A stretch of DNA of 64,000 nucleotides, taken from the NCBI RefSeq assembly GCF_900176115.1, contig NZ_FWWR01000009.1:434001-498000 (forward strand), given 5' to 3'. Numbering within the stretch: the first letter of the stretch is position 1; every line of letters starts with the position of its first letter. The translations under genes and the position numbers were made by a program. Source of the DNA: Peptoniphilus asaccharolyticus DSM 20463. GTDB lineage: Bacteria; Bacillota; Clostridia; Tissierellales; Peptoniphilaceae. Of this stretch, positions 25,207-35,264 are shown in pieces. A model generated the notes under the pieces. The model ran no database searches. It was not told the DNA's origin and worked only from the letters and a program-made list of their open reading frames with translations.

Positions 25207-25890
25207 ATGTCAATAAAATTAAATATGGAAAATTTGTTAAGAGAAGTAGAAGATTTAGAAAAAAAATCTATTACTGGAGAAAAAGTGCGTTTAATTGCCG
25301 TTTCAAAAATGCACAGTACAGATGAAATATTGGAAGCTGTAAGTGGGGGAGCGGTAGAGTTTGGAGAAAATAAAGTACAAGAACTTAGAGATAAACTTGA
25401 AGTTTTACCGGAACAAAATTTTCATATGATTGGCAATTTACAAACAAATAAGGTAAAATATATCTATGATAAAGTTAGGTTAATACAGTCTCTTGATAGA
25501 GTTAATTTGCTTGAGGAAATTGATAAAAGAGCAAAGAGTTCTAATATAGTTGTAGATTGTCTAATAGAAGTAAATATAGCGGGTGAAGAGCAAAAAGGAG
25601 GAGTTGCTTACAATGATGTAAGAAACTTTCTTGAAAAATGTTTGGAATACAACAATGTTAAAATTCAAGGACTTATGACTGTAGCTCCAGACACTGAAGA
25701 TGAAAAATTACTTAGAGATTGCTTTAAGAGAATGTTTAAGCTAAAAGAAAAGATAAAAAATAATTATTCAGAAGTTAAAATGGATATTTTGTCTATGGGA
25801 ATGAGCCAAGACTATAAGTTAGCAATTGAAGAAGGTTCTAACATGGTTAGGATTGGCAGCAAAATTTTTGGAAAGAGAATTGGGAGGTAA
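25207..25890 (+). CDS. YggS/PLPBP family pyridoxal-phosphate homeostasis protein
   Basis: Monomeric fold-type III protein that binds pyridoxal 5'-phosphate and keeps its free level in balance. 227 residues. The PLP lysine is in LIAVSKMHS (about residue 35); other landmarks are FGENKVQELRDK, FHMIGNLQTNKVKY (about 74-87), VNIAGEEQKGG and LSMGMSQDYKLAIEEGSNMVRIGSKIFG at the C terminus. AAGGAAGTG precedes the ATG. The neighbourhood with sepF and ylmH is the classic Firmicute ylm cluster. Confidence 0.93.
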   Translation: MSIKLNMENLLREVEDLEKKSITGEKVRLIAVSKMHSTDEILEAVSGGAVEFGENKVQELRDKLEVLPEQNFHMIGNLQTNKVKYIYDKVRLIQSLDRVNLLEEIDKRAKSSNIVVDCLIEVNIAGEEQKGGVAYNDVRNFLEKCLEYNNVKIQGLMTVAPDTEDEKLLRDCFKRMFKLKEKIKNNYSEVKMDILSMGMSQDYKLAIEEGSNMVRIGSKIFGKRIGR

Positions 25891-25893
25891 CGC

Positions 25894-26331
25894 ATGGCAG
25901 AAATTATGGATAAAATGAAGAAGGTTTTTGGTTTTTCGGAAGAATATGACTATGAAGATTATGAGGAAAATTTTCCGGAAGAAAGACATATTGAAGAAAC
26001 TCCTGTTAGGGCAACAAAGAGAAAATCAGATAGTGGAGTATTGAGTTTAAATGCGTCTAATATGATAATTTCAGTACATGAACCTCTATCATATGATGAA
26101 TCTCCTAATGTTGTAGATGATTTAAGAGCTGATAAGTCAGTAGTACTTAATTTTGAGCAACTTGATTTAGAAGTAAAGAGAAAGATATTTGATTTTGTAA
26201 GTGGAGCTCTATATGCTATGGATGGTAAAATTCAAAAAGTAAACAAAGACATTTTTGTTTTAGCTCCAAAGAATGTTGAAATTGATGGTTTAAAAGAAGA
26301 ACTTAAAAATAGTGGAATGTTTCCTTGGTAA
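25894..26331 (+). CDS. sepF: Cell division protein SepF
   Basis: Binds FtsZ and the membrane and helps assemble the division septum. 145 residues. The N-terminal amphipathic membrane anchor (MAEIMDKMKKVFGF) is followed by an acidic linker and the SepF core (about residues 60-140), with NPNVVDDLR-like SPNVVDDLRADKSVVLNFEQLD and RKIFDFVSGALYAMDGKIQKVNKDIFVLAPKNV. GGGAGG is placed 6 bp before the ATG. The last codons overlap the start of ylmH. Confidence 0.94.
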   Translation: MAEIMDKMKKVFGFSEEYDYEDYEENFPEERHIEETPVRATKRKSDSGVLSLNASNMIISVHEPLSYDESPNVVDDLRADKSVVLNFEQLDLEVKRKIFDFVSGALYAMDGKIQKVNKDIFVLAPKNVEIDGLKEELKNSGMFPW

Positions 26332-27092
26332 GAATAAATAGAGATAATCTATTCTTACACATTCCTGATGATAAATTAATAACGATAAAAAAGGTAGTAG
26401 ATAAGATTGAAGTTATTTTAAATAAACATGAAATTTTATCTACTGATTTTTTGAATCCGTATGAAATAGAATTAGCTAAATCTATTTTAAATAAATTTGA
26501 TATAAATTACTCTGTAGAAGGAGGCTATCCTCATGCAGAAAGAAATATCATATATATGTATCCTGAACATCTATCAGATATAGAAAAAGATAAGATAAAT
26601 TATCTTTCTATAAAGAAAAAAGAAGATATAGATCACAGAGATGTTTTAGGATCTATATTAAGATTGGGAATAGATAGAAATAAGGTAGGAGATATTATTA
26701 TTAATGATAATAATATTTTTGTGTTTGTAAAAGCTGAACAGTTTAGTTTTTTAAGATTTAATTTAAATAAAATCGGCAGACAGAATGTAGATTTTACCAA
26801 CGATGAATTTAGCTATGAAGATATGGAGTATATCGAAAAGAAATATATAGTTTCATCACTTAGATTAGACACAGTTTTAAGTTCAGTTTTAAAAATGTCA
26901 CGTTCTAAAACAGATATTCTTATAAAATCTGGAAGAGTACAGGTTAATTTTAAAATAGAATCAAAAAATTCTTTGCAACTAAATGAGGGAGATATTTTGT
27001 CTGTTAGGGGAAGTGGAAGAATGATTTTTCAAAGCATAGAAAATGTTACTAAAAAGGAAAATTTTGTAATTAATATGAAATTTCCTAAGTGA
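26325..27092 (+). CDS. ylmH: YlmH-like S4-domain RNA-binding protein
   Basis: 255 residues, TTG start at 26325 overlapping the sepF end by 7 bp. The N-terminal two thirds match the YlmH fold (GGYPHAERNIIYMYPEHL, ILGSILRLGI-like DVLGSILRLGIDRNKVGDI), and the S4 RNA-binding domain occupies about residues 180-245 (LRLDTVLSSVLKMSRSKTDILIKSGRVQVNF). In B. subtilis YlmH binds stalled 50S-peptidyl-tRNA complexes and joins ribosome quality control. No better start is seen, but the ribosome site is weak, so coupling to sepF is likely. Confidence 0.85.
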   Translation: MVRINRDNLFLHIPDDKLITIKKVVDKIEVILNKHEILSTDFLNPYEIELAKSILNKFDINYSVEGGYPHAERNIIYMYPEHLSDIEKDKINYLSIKKKEDIDHRDVLGSILRLGIDRNKVGDIIINDNNIFVFVKAEQFSFLRFNLNKIGRQNVDFTNDEFSYEDMEYIEKKYIVSSLRLDTVLSSVLKMSRSKTDILIKSGRVQVNFKIESKNSLQLNEGDILSVRGSGRMIFQSIENVTKKENFVINMKFPK

Positions 27093-27099
27093 GGTAAAA

Positions 27100-27576
27100 A
27101 TGGCAGTAATTTTATTTGCGATGTTACTTATAGTTATAGATCAATTGAGTAAGTATTTAGTTGTACTTAACTTAAAAGGTCAGCCACCTAAAGTAATAAT
27201 TGACAATTTTTTGAACTTTTATTATTTGGAAAACAGAGGAGCAGCCTTTGGAATATTACAAAATAAAAGTTTGCTTTTTACAATTATCACAATAGTTGTT
27301 ATAATTGTTCTTTTGAGTGTTTTATTTAAAGATTATCATAAAAATACTAAAGCTCTTAATTTGGCAATAGGTCTTATTCTGGGTGGAAGTATTGGTAATT
27401 TTATCGATAGAATGCGTTTGGGATATGTTGTAGATTTTATTTCTACAAACATATTTGGATATGAATTTGCTGTTTTCAATTTAGCAGATTCATTCATTGT
27501 TGTAGGGACTATTATTTTTATAATAATGGTATTATTATTTGATAATCCAGGGAAAAAAAGAAATGTATCAAAATAA
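27100..27576 (+). CDS. lspA: Lipoprotein signal peptidase (signal peptidase II)
   Basis: Membrane aspartic protease that removes signal peptides from prolipoproteins. 158 residues with four transmembrane helices. Conserved pieces: IDQLSKYLV (residues 14-22), FYYLENRGAAFGIL (about 43-56), GGSIGNFIDRMRLGYVVDFI with the first catalytic Asp (about 107), and FNLADSFIVVG with the second (about 131). GAGG precedes the ATG. It overlaps rluD by 14 bp. Confidence 0.95.
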   Translation: MAVILFAMLLIVIDQLSKYLVVLNLKGQPPKVIIDNFLNFYYLENRGAAFGILQNKSLLFTIITIVVIIVLLSVLFKDYHKNTKALNLAIGLILGGSIGNFIDRMRLGYVVDFISTNIFGYEFAVFNLADSFIVVGTIIFIIMVLLFDNPGKKRNVSK

Positions 27577-28453
27577 ATTCATTTCAAATTTAGACAATGA
27601 GCGTTTAGATATCTTTTTAAATCAGAAACTTGATTTATCTAGAAGTCAGATAAAGAAGCTAGTAGATGATAAGCTTATTTTAGTTAATGGCAAGAGTGAA
27701 AAAGCTGGATATAAATTGAGAGTTAACGATGAAATAACAGTTGAATATAGAGAAGATTTAAAACTAGTTCCTCAAGATATAGAATTTAGGATACTTTTTG
27801 AAGATTCTGATATAGCCGTTATTTCAAAACCTCAAGGTTTAGTAGTACATCCTGGGGCGGGAAATGAAGATAATACACTAGTAAATGGACTTTTATATAG
27901 ATTAGATTCATTAGCCGATACGGGTGATGAATTAAGACCAGGAATTGTCCATAGACTTGATAAAGACACTAGTGGTCTTATGATTGTTGCTAAAACTTCA
28001 TTAGCATATGATAGATTAATTGAGATTTTTAAAAACAGAGAGATTAACAAAGTATATATGGCTATTGTTGAAGGGAAAATTACTGATTCTGGTTTTATAG
28101 ACGAGCCAATAGGAAGGGATTCTAAGAATAGAATTAAATTTGCAGTCACAGACATTAATTCAAAGGAAGCTTTAACATATTATAAACCTATTAAAGTTTT
28201 TGAAAATCACACATTTTTAGAAATAAAAATAGCTACAGGTAGGACTCACCAGATAAGGGTACATATGAAATATATCAATCACCCTGTATTAGGGGATCCT
28301 TTATATGGTAGAAAAAATAAGTATAAAATAGACAAACAAATGTTGCATGCTTGTAAGCTACAATTTAAACATCCTATAACTGATCAAGAAATGCTTTTTG
28401 AAGATGAAATACCGATTAGATTTGAAAAATTTATGAAGAGGGCAGATATATGA
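27563..28453 (+). CDS. RluD-like 23S rRNA pseudouridine synthase
   Basis: RluA-family pseudouridine synthase, probably acting on 23S rRNA. ATG 27563 (MYQNKFISNLDNERLDIF) is preferred over an upstream codon at 27539, giving 296 residues. N-terminal S4 domain (about 12-60, LSRSQIKKLVDDKLILVNGK) and catalytic domain with PQGLVVHPGAGN and the catalytic-Asp motif IVHRLDKDTSGLMIVAKT (about 132-149), plus GRTHQIRVHM. The overlap with lspA and the 4-bp ATGA overlap with pyrR indicate a tight operon. Confidence 0.9.
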   Translation: MYQNKFISNLDNERLDIFLNQKLDLSRSQIKKLVDDKLILVNGKSEKAGYKLRVNDEITVEYREDLKLVPQDIEFRILFEDSDIAVISKPQGLVVHPGAGNEDNTLVNGLLYRLDSLADTGDELRPGIVHRLDKDTSGLMIVAKTSLAYDRLIEIFKNREINKVYMAIVEGKITDSGFIDEPIGRDSKNRIKFAVTDINSKEALTYYKPIKVFENHTFLEIKIATGRTHQIRVHMKYINHPVLGDPLYGRKNKYKIDKQMLHACKLQFKHPITDQEMLFEDEIPIRFEKFMKRADI

Positions 28454-28959
28454 AAAATATTATTATGGATGAGATAGCTATAAAACGTGCTATTTCAAGA
28501 ATTTCAAATGAAATATTAGAGAAAAGTAAGGGCCCAGAGGATTTAATATTATTAGGTATAGTCAGTAGAGGCGAAGATATAGCAGATAGAATATCTTCAA
28601 AGATATTGGAAATTGAATCAATAAAAGTACCTGTATATGCTATAAATCCTATTAATTTTAGAGATGATAGAGAAAATTCCAGAGAACTAGACTTAAATAT
28701 AGATATGAATGGCAAGACAGTTATATTAGTAGATGATGTAATATATACCGGTAGAACCGTTAGAGCTGCTCTTGATGCTATTCTATCGATAGGAAGACCA
28801 AAGGCTATACGATTAGTTTCATTGGTTGACAGAGGCCATAGAGAGTTACCTATTAGGCCTGATTTTGTTGGAAAAAATTTACCTACTGCAAAAAGAGAAA
28901 AGGTGGTTGTTGAACTATCTGAAGTTGATGGTCAAGATAAAGTGTACATTGAGTCTTAA
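28450..28959 (+). CDS. pyrR: Bifunctional pyr regulator/uracil phosphoribosyltransferase PyrR
   Basis: In Firmicutes PyrR binds pyr mRNA when UMP is high and causes attenuation; it also has uracil phosphoribosyltransferase activity. 169 residues. The PRPP loop VILVDDVIYTGRTVRAALDAI (about residues 92-112), the start DEIAIKRAISRISNEI and the C-terminal RPDFVGKNLPTAKREKVVVEL are characteristic. Starts within the stop of the rluD-like gene (ATGA). No pyr biosynthesis gene follows, so any regulation would be in trans. Confidence 0.93.
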   Translation: MKNIIMDEIAIKRAISRISNEILEKSKGPEDLILLGIVSRGEDIADRISSKILEIESIKVPVYAINPINFRDDRENSRELDLNIDMNGKTVILVDDVIYTGRTVRAALDAILSIGRPKAIRLVSLVDRGHRELPIRPDFVGKNLPTAKREKVVVELSEVDGQDKVYIES

Positions 28960-28987
28960 ATTATATTGTAGGAACTTTAATTTAAAT

Positions 28988-29016
28988 TTGTTAATAAATA
29001 ATATATTTATTATATA
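28988..29016 (+). promoter_or_regulatory. Candidate promoter of the FAD protein gene
   Basis: TTGTTA (28988-28993), 17 bp, TATATA (29011-29016), 23 bp before the ATG; moderate match only. Confidence 0.4.
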
Positions 29017-29038
29017 AAACATTATTCTGGAGGTATTG

Positions 29039-30424
29039 ATGAGAGAAGTTGATGTTGTAATAGTTGGGTCAGGAGCCAGTGGAGTATTTGCTGCTTATGA
29101 ATTTACAAAATTAGATACTGACTTAGAAGTTATTATGATAGATAAGGGGAATCCGATACAAAGGAGAAATTGCCCTATCAAAACTGGAAAAGTTGAGAAT
29201 TGTATAGGCTGTGAACCATGTAACATAATGAATGGATATGGTGGAGCAGGTACATTATCTGATGGTAAATACAATATAACTACAAATTTTGGTGGAGATA
29301 TGCATAAATTTGTAGGTAGGGAAAAAGCCATAGAACTTATGGAATATGTTGATAGTGTACTTTGTGATTTTGATGGAGCAGATTCAAAACTTTATTCAAC
29401 AGCATCTTCTGATTTAAAAACAATAGCACTAAGACATGACCTACATTTATTAGATGCTAGGGTTAGACATTTTGGTACAGACAGAAATGTAAAAATATTA
29501 GAGAAAATGTATGAATACTCTAAAGATAAAGTGGAAATGTTATTTAATACTACAGCTTTAGATGTTGAATACATTGAAGATGAAAAAAAATACATTGTTA
29601 CAACAAATAGAAATGAAAGTTTTAAATGTAAAAATTTAGTGCTTGCTTCAGGTAGATCAGGTTCTAAATGGGTATCACAAATTTGTGGTAAATTTGGAAT
29701 AAAATGTGAATCAAACCAAGTTGATATAGGTGTTAGAGTAGAACTTCCAGCTGAAGTTTTCAAACATATAACTGATGACGTGTATGAAAGTAAAATAGTT
29801 TATCAAGCAAAAGCATATAATGAGCTTGTAAGAACTTTCTGTATGAATCCATACGGCCAAGTTGTAGCTGAAAACACAAGTGGAATTATAACAGTTAATG
29901 GACATGCTTATGCAGATCCTAAACTACAAAGCCAAAACACTAACTTCGCATTGTTAGTTGCAAATAAATTCACAGAGCCATTTAAAGAATCAAATGAATA
30001 TGGTGAGTCTATTGCTAAATTATCAAATATGCTTGGCGGTGGAGTATTGTTACAAAGATTTGGAGATTTAGTAAAAGGAAGAAGATCTAACAAAGAAAGA
30101 ATGGAGAAATGCTTCACAGTTCCTACTTTAAAGGCTACACCTGGTGATTTATCATTAGTTATACCTAAGAGACAATTAGATTCAATAATCGAAATGATAT
30201 ATGCATTAGATAAGATTGCTCCTGGTACAGCAAATGACGATACTCTACTTTATGGAGTTGAAGTTAAATTCTATAACTCTAAAGTGGAAGTAGATTCAAA
30301 CTTCCAAACTATAAAAGAAGGACTATATGTAGTTGGTGATGGTGGTGGAGCAACTCATTCACTATCTCAAGCATCAGCTTGTGGAGTACACGTTGCAAGA
30401 TATCTAAACGAATCATTAAGTTAA
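29039..30424 (+). CDS. FAD-dependent oxidoreductase (COG2509-like)
   Basis: 461 residues from ATG 29039, with GGAGG at 29029-29033. N-terminal dinucleotide-binding motif [18 protein letters not shown] (residues 3-20), a Cys-rich segment [29 protein letters not shown] (about 41-69), ASGRSGSKW and the C-terminal FAD motif [22 protein letters not shown] (about 428-449). The family is annotated as NAD(FAD)-utilising dehydrogenase and lacks a firmly known reaction; homologues are common in anaerobes. The gene is intact, but an rbsB fragment joins 1 bp after its stop, so a deletion endpoint probably lies there. Confidence 0.85.
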   Translation: MREVDVVIVGSGASGVFAAYEFTKLDTDLEVIMIDKGNPIQRRNCPIKTGKVENCIGCEPCNIMNGYGGAGTLSDGKYNITTNFGGDMHKFVGREKAIELMEYVDSVLCDFDGADSKLYSTASSDLKTIALRHDLHLLDARVRHFGTDRNVKILEKMYEYSKDKVEMLFNTTALDVEYIEDEKKYIVTTNRNESFKCKNLVLASGRSGSKWVSQICGKFGIKCESNQVDIGVRVELPAEVFKHITDDVYESKIVYQAKAYNELVRTFCMNPYGQVVAENTSGIITVNGHAYADPKLQSQNTNFALLVANKFTEPFKESNEYGESIAKLSNMLGGGVLLQRFGDLVKGRRSNKERMEKCFTVPTLKATPGDLSLVIPKRQLDSIIEMIYALDKIAPGTANDDTLLYGVEVKFYNSKVEVDSNFQTIKEGLYVVGDGGGATHSLSQASACGVHVARYLNESLS

Positions 30425-30611
30425 TAGCTATTATACCAATCAAGAAGGTAAGACTATAGGTTTAGTTGTATCTACATTACAAAACCCATTCTTCGTTGAC
30501 CTAAAGACAGGTGCTGAAGAAAAAGCTAAAGAATTAGGAGTAGAAATAATCGCTTTAGATTCTCAAGATGACCCAGCTAAAGAACTTTCAAATGTAGAAG
30601 ATTTAATTACT

Positions 30612-31728
30612 GACGAATTGTCAAATCAAATGCAACACCTATGGTAAGAGACCAAAAAGTTCTTCTTTAGGTGTTTTATATTTTATACATTTTCTAGGTC
30701 TATTATTCATTAAACTTAAGTTATAATTTAATTCATCAATATTCACTTCTGATAAATCCATACCCTTAGGATAAAACTCCCTCAAAAGTCCGTTACTATT
30801 TTCATTTGTACCTTTTTGCCATGCACAATAGGGATCACAAAAATAAGTTTTGCATCCTAATTCTTTTTCTATTTTCTCAAATTCTGAAAATTCTTTACCT
30901 CTATCAAAGGTTATTGTTTTTACTAATTCTTTTGGATAATCTTTTAATGCATTTATTATTGCTGGTGTTACGCTTTCCGACTTTCTATTTTCAACTAGGA
31001 TTGCTATATAATATCTAGATTTTCTTTCTGCTAAAGTTACGAAACAACATCTACTTTTCCTTTTATGATCTAATCTGCCTGATTCCACTGTATCTGCTTC
31101 CCAGTGGCCTAATTCTTGCCTTCTGTATATCTCTTTAGGTCTTTTCTTAATTGTTCTACCTTTATCATTGAATTTTCCTCTTTTTTCTGCTGGCCTTTTA
31201 AATTTAGCTTTTCTTCTCAAATTTTTCATACTAGTTTTTGGCAGCTTTTTGGCGTGTATCATTCTATATATCGTTGATGTAGATGGTAATTCATGAATCT
31301 CATTTGTGTTTCTATTTGATATTTGTTCAGGGGACCAATGTTCGTTAATCTTTACAGTTAAATAATCAATAACATCTTTAGAAAATTTACTTTTTCTATG
31401 GCAGTCTTTTCTTCTATCAATATATTTATCATTTGCCTTTATCGGAAAGTACTTAGTGTAACTTCCCCTACTAACTTTTATCTTAGATGAATTTCTTTTA
31501 ATTTCTCTAGATATTGTACTAGGTGACCTTTTAAGTGCTTGTGCAATTTTCCTTATACTCATTCCTAAATTTAAAAATTGGTAAATACAAGATCTTTCTT
31601 CTATGGTAAGATGGTTATAGCTCATAGTTAATCACTCCTTTTTAATATGTTTTGTTTGGTCACTTACATATTAACACAGCTGATTAGCTATGAGTTTATT
31701 TATGTTGCACTTGTTATGATAAATTATC
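30612..31728 (-). mobile_element. IS30-family element, copy 3 (in rbsB)
   Basis: 1117 bp, inverted orientation. Target duplication TACT at 30608-30611 and 31729-31732. One extra A lies between the inner stem and the ribosome site (five instead of four), the only length difference from copy 1. Confidence 0.93.
30639..31625 (-). CDS. IS30-family transposase, copy 3
   Basis: Intact 328-residue protein identical to copies 1, 2 and 4. It is on the minus strand, opposite to the interrupted rbsB. Confidence 0.95.
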   Translation of the reverse strand: MSYNHLTIEERSCIYQFLNLGMSIRKIAQALKRSPSTISREIKRNSSKIKVSRGSYTKYFPIKANDKYIDRRKDCHRKSKFSKDVIDYLTVKINEHWSPEQISNRNTNEIHELPSTSTIYRMIHAKKLPKTSMKNLRRKAKFKRPAEKRGKFNDKGRTIKKRPKEIYRRQELGHWEADTVESGRLDHKRKSRCCFVTLAERKSRYYIAILVENRKSESVTPAIINALKDYPKELVKTITFDRGKEFSEFEKIEKELGCKTYFCDPYCAWQKGTNENSNGLLREFYPKGMDLSEVNIDELNYNLSLMNNRPRKCIKYKTPKEELFGLLP

Positions 31729-32396
31729 TACTAAAAAAGTAGATATACTTTTAATTAACCCTACAGATTCTGATGCAGTAGCTGCAGCTGTTATGAATGC
31801 TAATCAAGCAGGAATCCCTGTAATAACATTAGACAGAGCTTCTAACGGTGGAGAAGTTTTAAGTCACATCGCTTCAGACAACGTAGCTGGTGGTAAAATG
31901 GCTGGAGAACACATCATCAAACTTCTTGAAGGTAAAGGTAATGTTGTAGAATTAGAAGGTATTCCAGGGTCTAGTTCAGCAAGAGAAAGAGGACAAGGAT
32001 TCAACGAAGCTATCGAAGGTTCTGAACTACAAGTTGTTGCTAAACAAACAGCTAACTATGACAGAACTGAAGGTCTTTCAGTAATGGAAAATATCCTTCA
32101 AGCTAATACTGATATCCAAGCAGTATTCGCTCATAATGATGAAATGGCTTTAGGAGCTCTTGAAGCTATCAAATCAAGCGGAAAAGATATCAAAGTAGTT
32201 GGATTTGACGCTACTGACGATGCTGTTAAATCAGTTGAAGCTGGTGAATTAGCAGCTACAATAGCTCAGCAACCAAAAAGAAATTGGTTCTTTAGGAATT
32301 GAAGCAGCAGTAAAAGCTATTAATGGTGAAACTGTTGAAAAATCTATTCCGGTTGAATTAAAATTAGTAGTAAAATAAGATTATAAAAAATAATAA

Positions 32397-32425
32397 AGAG
32401 GAATGGTCAATCCACTCCTCTTTTT
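32397..32425 (+). terminator. Terminator after rbsB
   Basis: AGAGGAATGG (32397-32406) pairs with CCACTCCTCT (32412-32421) with one mismatch, followed by T's. It separates rbsB from rbsK. Confidence 0.85.
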
Positions 32426-32440
32426 AAGTAGGTGAATATT

Positions 32441-33367
32441 ATGAAAGAAAAAGTAATGGTATTTGGAAGTTTTGTTGTTGATTTAATGTCAAGAGCAGAT
32501 CATCTACCTAAGCCAGGAGAAACTGTAAGAGGAACTGAGTTCAATACGGGTCCTGGAGGAAAGGGATTTAATCAAGCGGTTGCATCTCATAAATCAGGAG
32601 CAGATATCGTGGTCGTAACTAAAATTGGCAATGATCCCTTCGGTAAGATAGCATTAGATATAGCTGAAAATATTGGAATGGACAAGAGCGGTATTATATT
32701 TTCTAAAGAAGATTCAACAGGAGCAGCTTTAATTTGTGTAGATGAAAAAACAGCTGAAAACCAAATATTAATTGTGCCTGGAGCATGTAACACAATAAAA
32801 AAAGAAGAAATAGATTCTATAGATGATAAATTTGATGATATTTCTTATGTCCTTATTCAATATGAAGTAAATCAAGATGCAAATGAATATGTGGTGAAAA
32901 AAGCTAAAGAAAAAAATGTTAAAGTGATTTTAAATCCAGCACCATACCAAAAAATAGAAGATGCTTTTTTCAAGGATATTTATATGGTAACTCCTAATGA
33001 AACAGAAGTTAAAGGACTTACAGGCGTTGAAGTTGTGGATTTGGAAACAGCTAGAGAAGCAAAGGATATCTTACTTCAAAAAGGTATACAAGAAGTTGTA
33101 ATAACTATGGGTGTAAAAGGGGCTTATGTATATTCAAATGGCGAAGATATGCTTGTTCCTGCATATAAAGTTGATGCAATTGATACAACAGGAGCGGGAG
33201 ATGCTTTTAACGGCGGATTGCTTACAGCATTATCTGATGGAAAAGATTTATTCGAAGCTGCTAAGTTTGCTACTGCAGTATCTGCTCTATCTGTTCAGAA
33301 AAAAGGAACTGCTATATCTATGCCTACTAGAGAAGAAATTGACAAATTTATAAAAAATAATAACTAA
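32441..33367 (+). CDS. rbsK: Ribokinase
   Basis: Phosphorylates D-ribose to ribose 5-phosphate. 308 residues from ATG 32441 (AGGTGA at 32430-32435); an in-frame TTG at 32432 overlaps the ribosome site and is not preferred. PfkB family: N-terminal GSFVVDLMSRADHLPKPGETV, GPGGKGFNQAVASHK (about residues 35-49), NPAPY, TPNETEV and the catalytic DTTGAGDAFNGGL (about 249-261). Intact although the neighbouring ribose receptor is broken, so it may now serve ribose from nucleoside breakdown. Confidence 0.93.
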   Translation: MKEKVMVFGSFVVDLMSRADHLPKPGETVRGTEFNTGPGGKGFNQAVASHKSGADIVVVTKIGNDPFGKIALDIAENIGMDKSGIIFSKEDSTGAALICVDEKTAENQILIVPGACNTIKKEEIDSIDDKFDDISYVLIQYEVNQDANEYVVKKAKEKNVKVILNPAPYQKIEDAFFKDIYMVTPNETEVKGLTGVEVVDLETAREAKDILLQKGIQEVVITMGVKGAYVYSNGEDMLVPAYKVDAIDTTGAGDAFNGGLLTALSDGKDLFEAAKFATAVSALSVQKKGTAISMPTREEIDKFIKNNN

Positions 33368-33373
33368 TTTTCA

Positions 33374-33410
33374 AAATGGTTTAATGAGCAATTCATTCAA
33401 ACCATTTTTT
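33374..33410 (+). terminator. rbsK terminator
   Basis: AAATGGTTTAATGA (33374-33387) pairs with TCATT-c-AAACCATTT (33393-33407, one bulge), followed by six T's. Confidence 0.85.
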
Positions 33411-33435
33411 ATTATGCGCAATTATAAATTAAACC

Positions 33436-33464
33436 TTGCTATAAGTATAGATATTTTGTATCAT
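33436..33464 (+). promoter_or_regulatory. Promoter of the LysR gene
   Basis: TTGCTA (33436-33441), 17 bp, TATCAT (33459-33464). The same hexamers and spacing occur at the rpsO promoter. Confidence 0.5.
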
Positions 33465-34148
33465 AAAATTAAGCAAATAATAGTTATGTAAACATAGGTA
33501 GGTGTCTATATTGTTCAGGGGAATGGAATATATATACGAAGTATATAAAGAAAAGAGCTTTTCGAAAGCGGCAAAAAATCTTTTCATATCTCAACCTTCA
33601 CTCAGTGCGGCAGTGAAAAAAGTAGAGGTTAACTTGGGATATGAAATTTTTGATAGAAGTACAAAACCCATCGGATTGACCGAGTTTGGGTTAGAATATA
33701 TAAAGTCAGTTGAAAAAATATTAGAAATAGAAGATAATTTTGAAAACTATTTAAATGATTTAGGAGATTTAAAGGCGGGAAAAGTTTCCATAGGTGGAAC
33801 TTCACTATTTATTTCTCATGTTTTACCATTTATAATTTCAGATTTTTCTAAAAAATACCCTAAAGTGGAGTTAAATATAGTAGAAGACAATACAGTAGAA
33901 CTTGAAAATTCTTTAGCATCTGGTGAACTTGATATAGTCATAGATAACTATCAGTTTGATCCGGAGATATATGACAGACAAATTTTAATGAAAGACCATA
34001 TAATTTTGGTTGTACCGTCTAGTTATGAGTCAAATAAACAGTTAATTGACTATAAGCTGGAATATAATGAAATAATTTCAAAAGCATACTTAAGTGATGA
34101 ATTTAAATCTGTACCGTTAGAGGTTTTTAATGATGATCCATTTATATT

Positions 34149-35264
34149 GATAATTTATCATAACAAGTGCAACATAAATAAACTCATAGCTAATCAGCTG
34201 TGTTAATATGTAAGTGACCAAACAAAACATATTAAAAGGAGTGATTAACTATGAGCTATAACCATCTTACCATAGAAGAAAGATCTTGTATTTACCAATT
34301 TTTAAATTTAGGAATGAGTATAAGGAAAATTGCACAAGCACTTAAAAGGTCACCTAGTACAATATCTAGAGAAATTAAAAGAAATTCATCTAAGATAAAA
34401 GTTAGTAGGGGAAGTTACACTAAGTACTTTCCGATAAAGGCAAATGATAAATATATTGATAGAAGAAAAGACTGCCATAGAAAAAGTAAATTTTCTAAAG
34501 ATGTTATTGATTATTTAACTGTAAAGATTAACGAACATTGGTCCCCTGAACAAATATCAAATAGAAACACAAATGAGATTCATGAATTACCATCTACATC
34601 AACGATATATAGAATGATACACGCCAAAAAGCTGCCAAAAACTAGTATGAAAAATTTGAGAAGAAAAGCTAAATTTAAAAGGCCAGCAGAAAAAAGAGGA
34701 AAATTCAATGATAAAGGTAGAACAATTAAGAAAAGACCTAAAGAGATATACAGAAGGCAAGAATTAGGCCACTGGGAAGCAGATACAGTGGAATCAGGCA
34801 GATTAGATCATAAAAGGAAAAGTAGATGTTGTTTCGTAACTTTAGCAGAAAGAAAATCTAGATATTATATAGCAATCCTAGTTGAAAATAGAAAGTCGGA
34901 AAGCGTAACACCAGCAATAATAAATGCATTAAAAGATTATCCAAAAGAATTAGTAAAAACAATAACCTTTGATAGAGGTAAAGAATTTTCAGAATTTGAG
35001 AAAATAGAAAAAGAATTAGGATGCAAAACTTATTTTTGTGATCCCTATTGTGCATGGCAAAAAGGTACAAATGAAAATAGTAACGGACTTTTGAGGGAGT
35101 TTTATCCTAAGGGTATGGATTTATCAGAAGTGAATATTGATGAATTAAATTATAACTTAAGTTTAATGAATAATAGACCTAGAAAATGTATAAAATATAA
35201 AACACCTAAAGAAGAACTTTTTGGTCTCTTACCATAGGTGTTGCATTTGATTTGACAATTCGTC
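34149..35264 (+). mobile_element. IS30-family element, copy 4 (in the LysR gene)
   Basis: 1116 bp; target duplication TATT at 34145-34148 and 35265-35268. Same orientation as the interrupted gene. Confidence 0.93.
34251..35237 (+). CDS. IS30-family transposase, copy 4
   Basis: Intact 328-residue protein identical to copies 1-3, with the helix-turn-helix and the DDE residues. Confidence 0.95.
   Translation: MSYNHLTIEERSCIYQFLNLGMSIRKIAQALKRSPSTISREIKRNSSKIKVSRGSYTKYFPIKANDKYIDRRKDCHRKSKFSKDVIDYLTVKINEHWSPEQISNRNTNEIHELPSTSTIYRMIHAKKLPKTSMKNLRRKAKFKRPAEKRGKFNDKGRTIKKRPKEIYRRQELGHWEADTVESGRLDHKRKSRCCFVTLAERKSRYYIAILVENRKSESVTPAIINALKDYPKELVKTITFDRGKEFSEFEKIEKELGCKTYFCDPYCAWQKGTNENSNGLLREFYPKGMDLSEVNIDELNYNLSLMNNRPRKCIKYKTPKEELFGLLP

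Larger units (their letters stand above)
30425..32378 (+). pseudogene. rbsB: Ribose/sugar ABC transporter binding protein, broken three ways
   Basis: Periplasmic-binding-protein-type ribose receptor remnant. The frame opens without a start or lipoprotein signal (N-terminal part deleted) and reads [20 protein letters not shown]...NVEDLIT to 30611. IS30 copy 3 interrupts it (30612-31728). It resumes at 31733 with KKVDILLINPTDSDAVAAAV and continues through FAHNDEMALGALEAI and VVGFDATDDAVKSVEAGELAAT. At about 32275 an A-run has five instead of four A's, shifting the end; the corrected frame gives GSLGIEAAVKAINGETVEKSIPVELKLVVK with stop at 32376. The other rbs transporter genes are absent. The receptor cannot be functional as drawn. 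Confidence 0.9.

Noticed and set aside
28960-29038. PyrR-regulated attenuator after pyrR
   Set aside because: The 79-bp gap is AT-rich with a promoter-like pair and a ribosome site; no terminator/antiterminator stems and no pyr gene follow.
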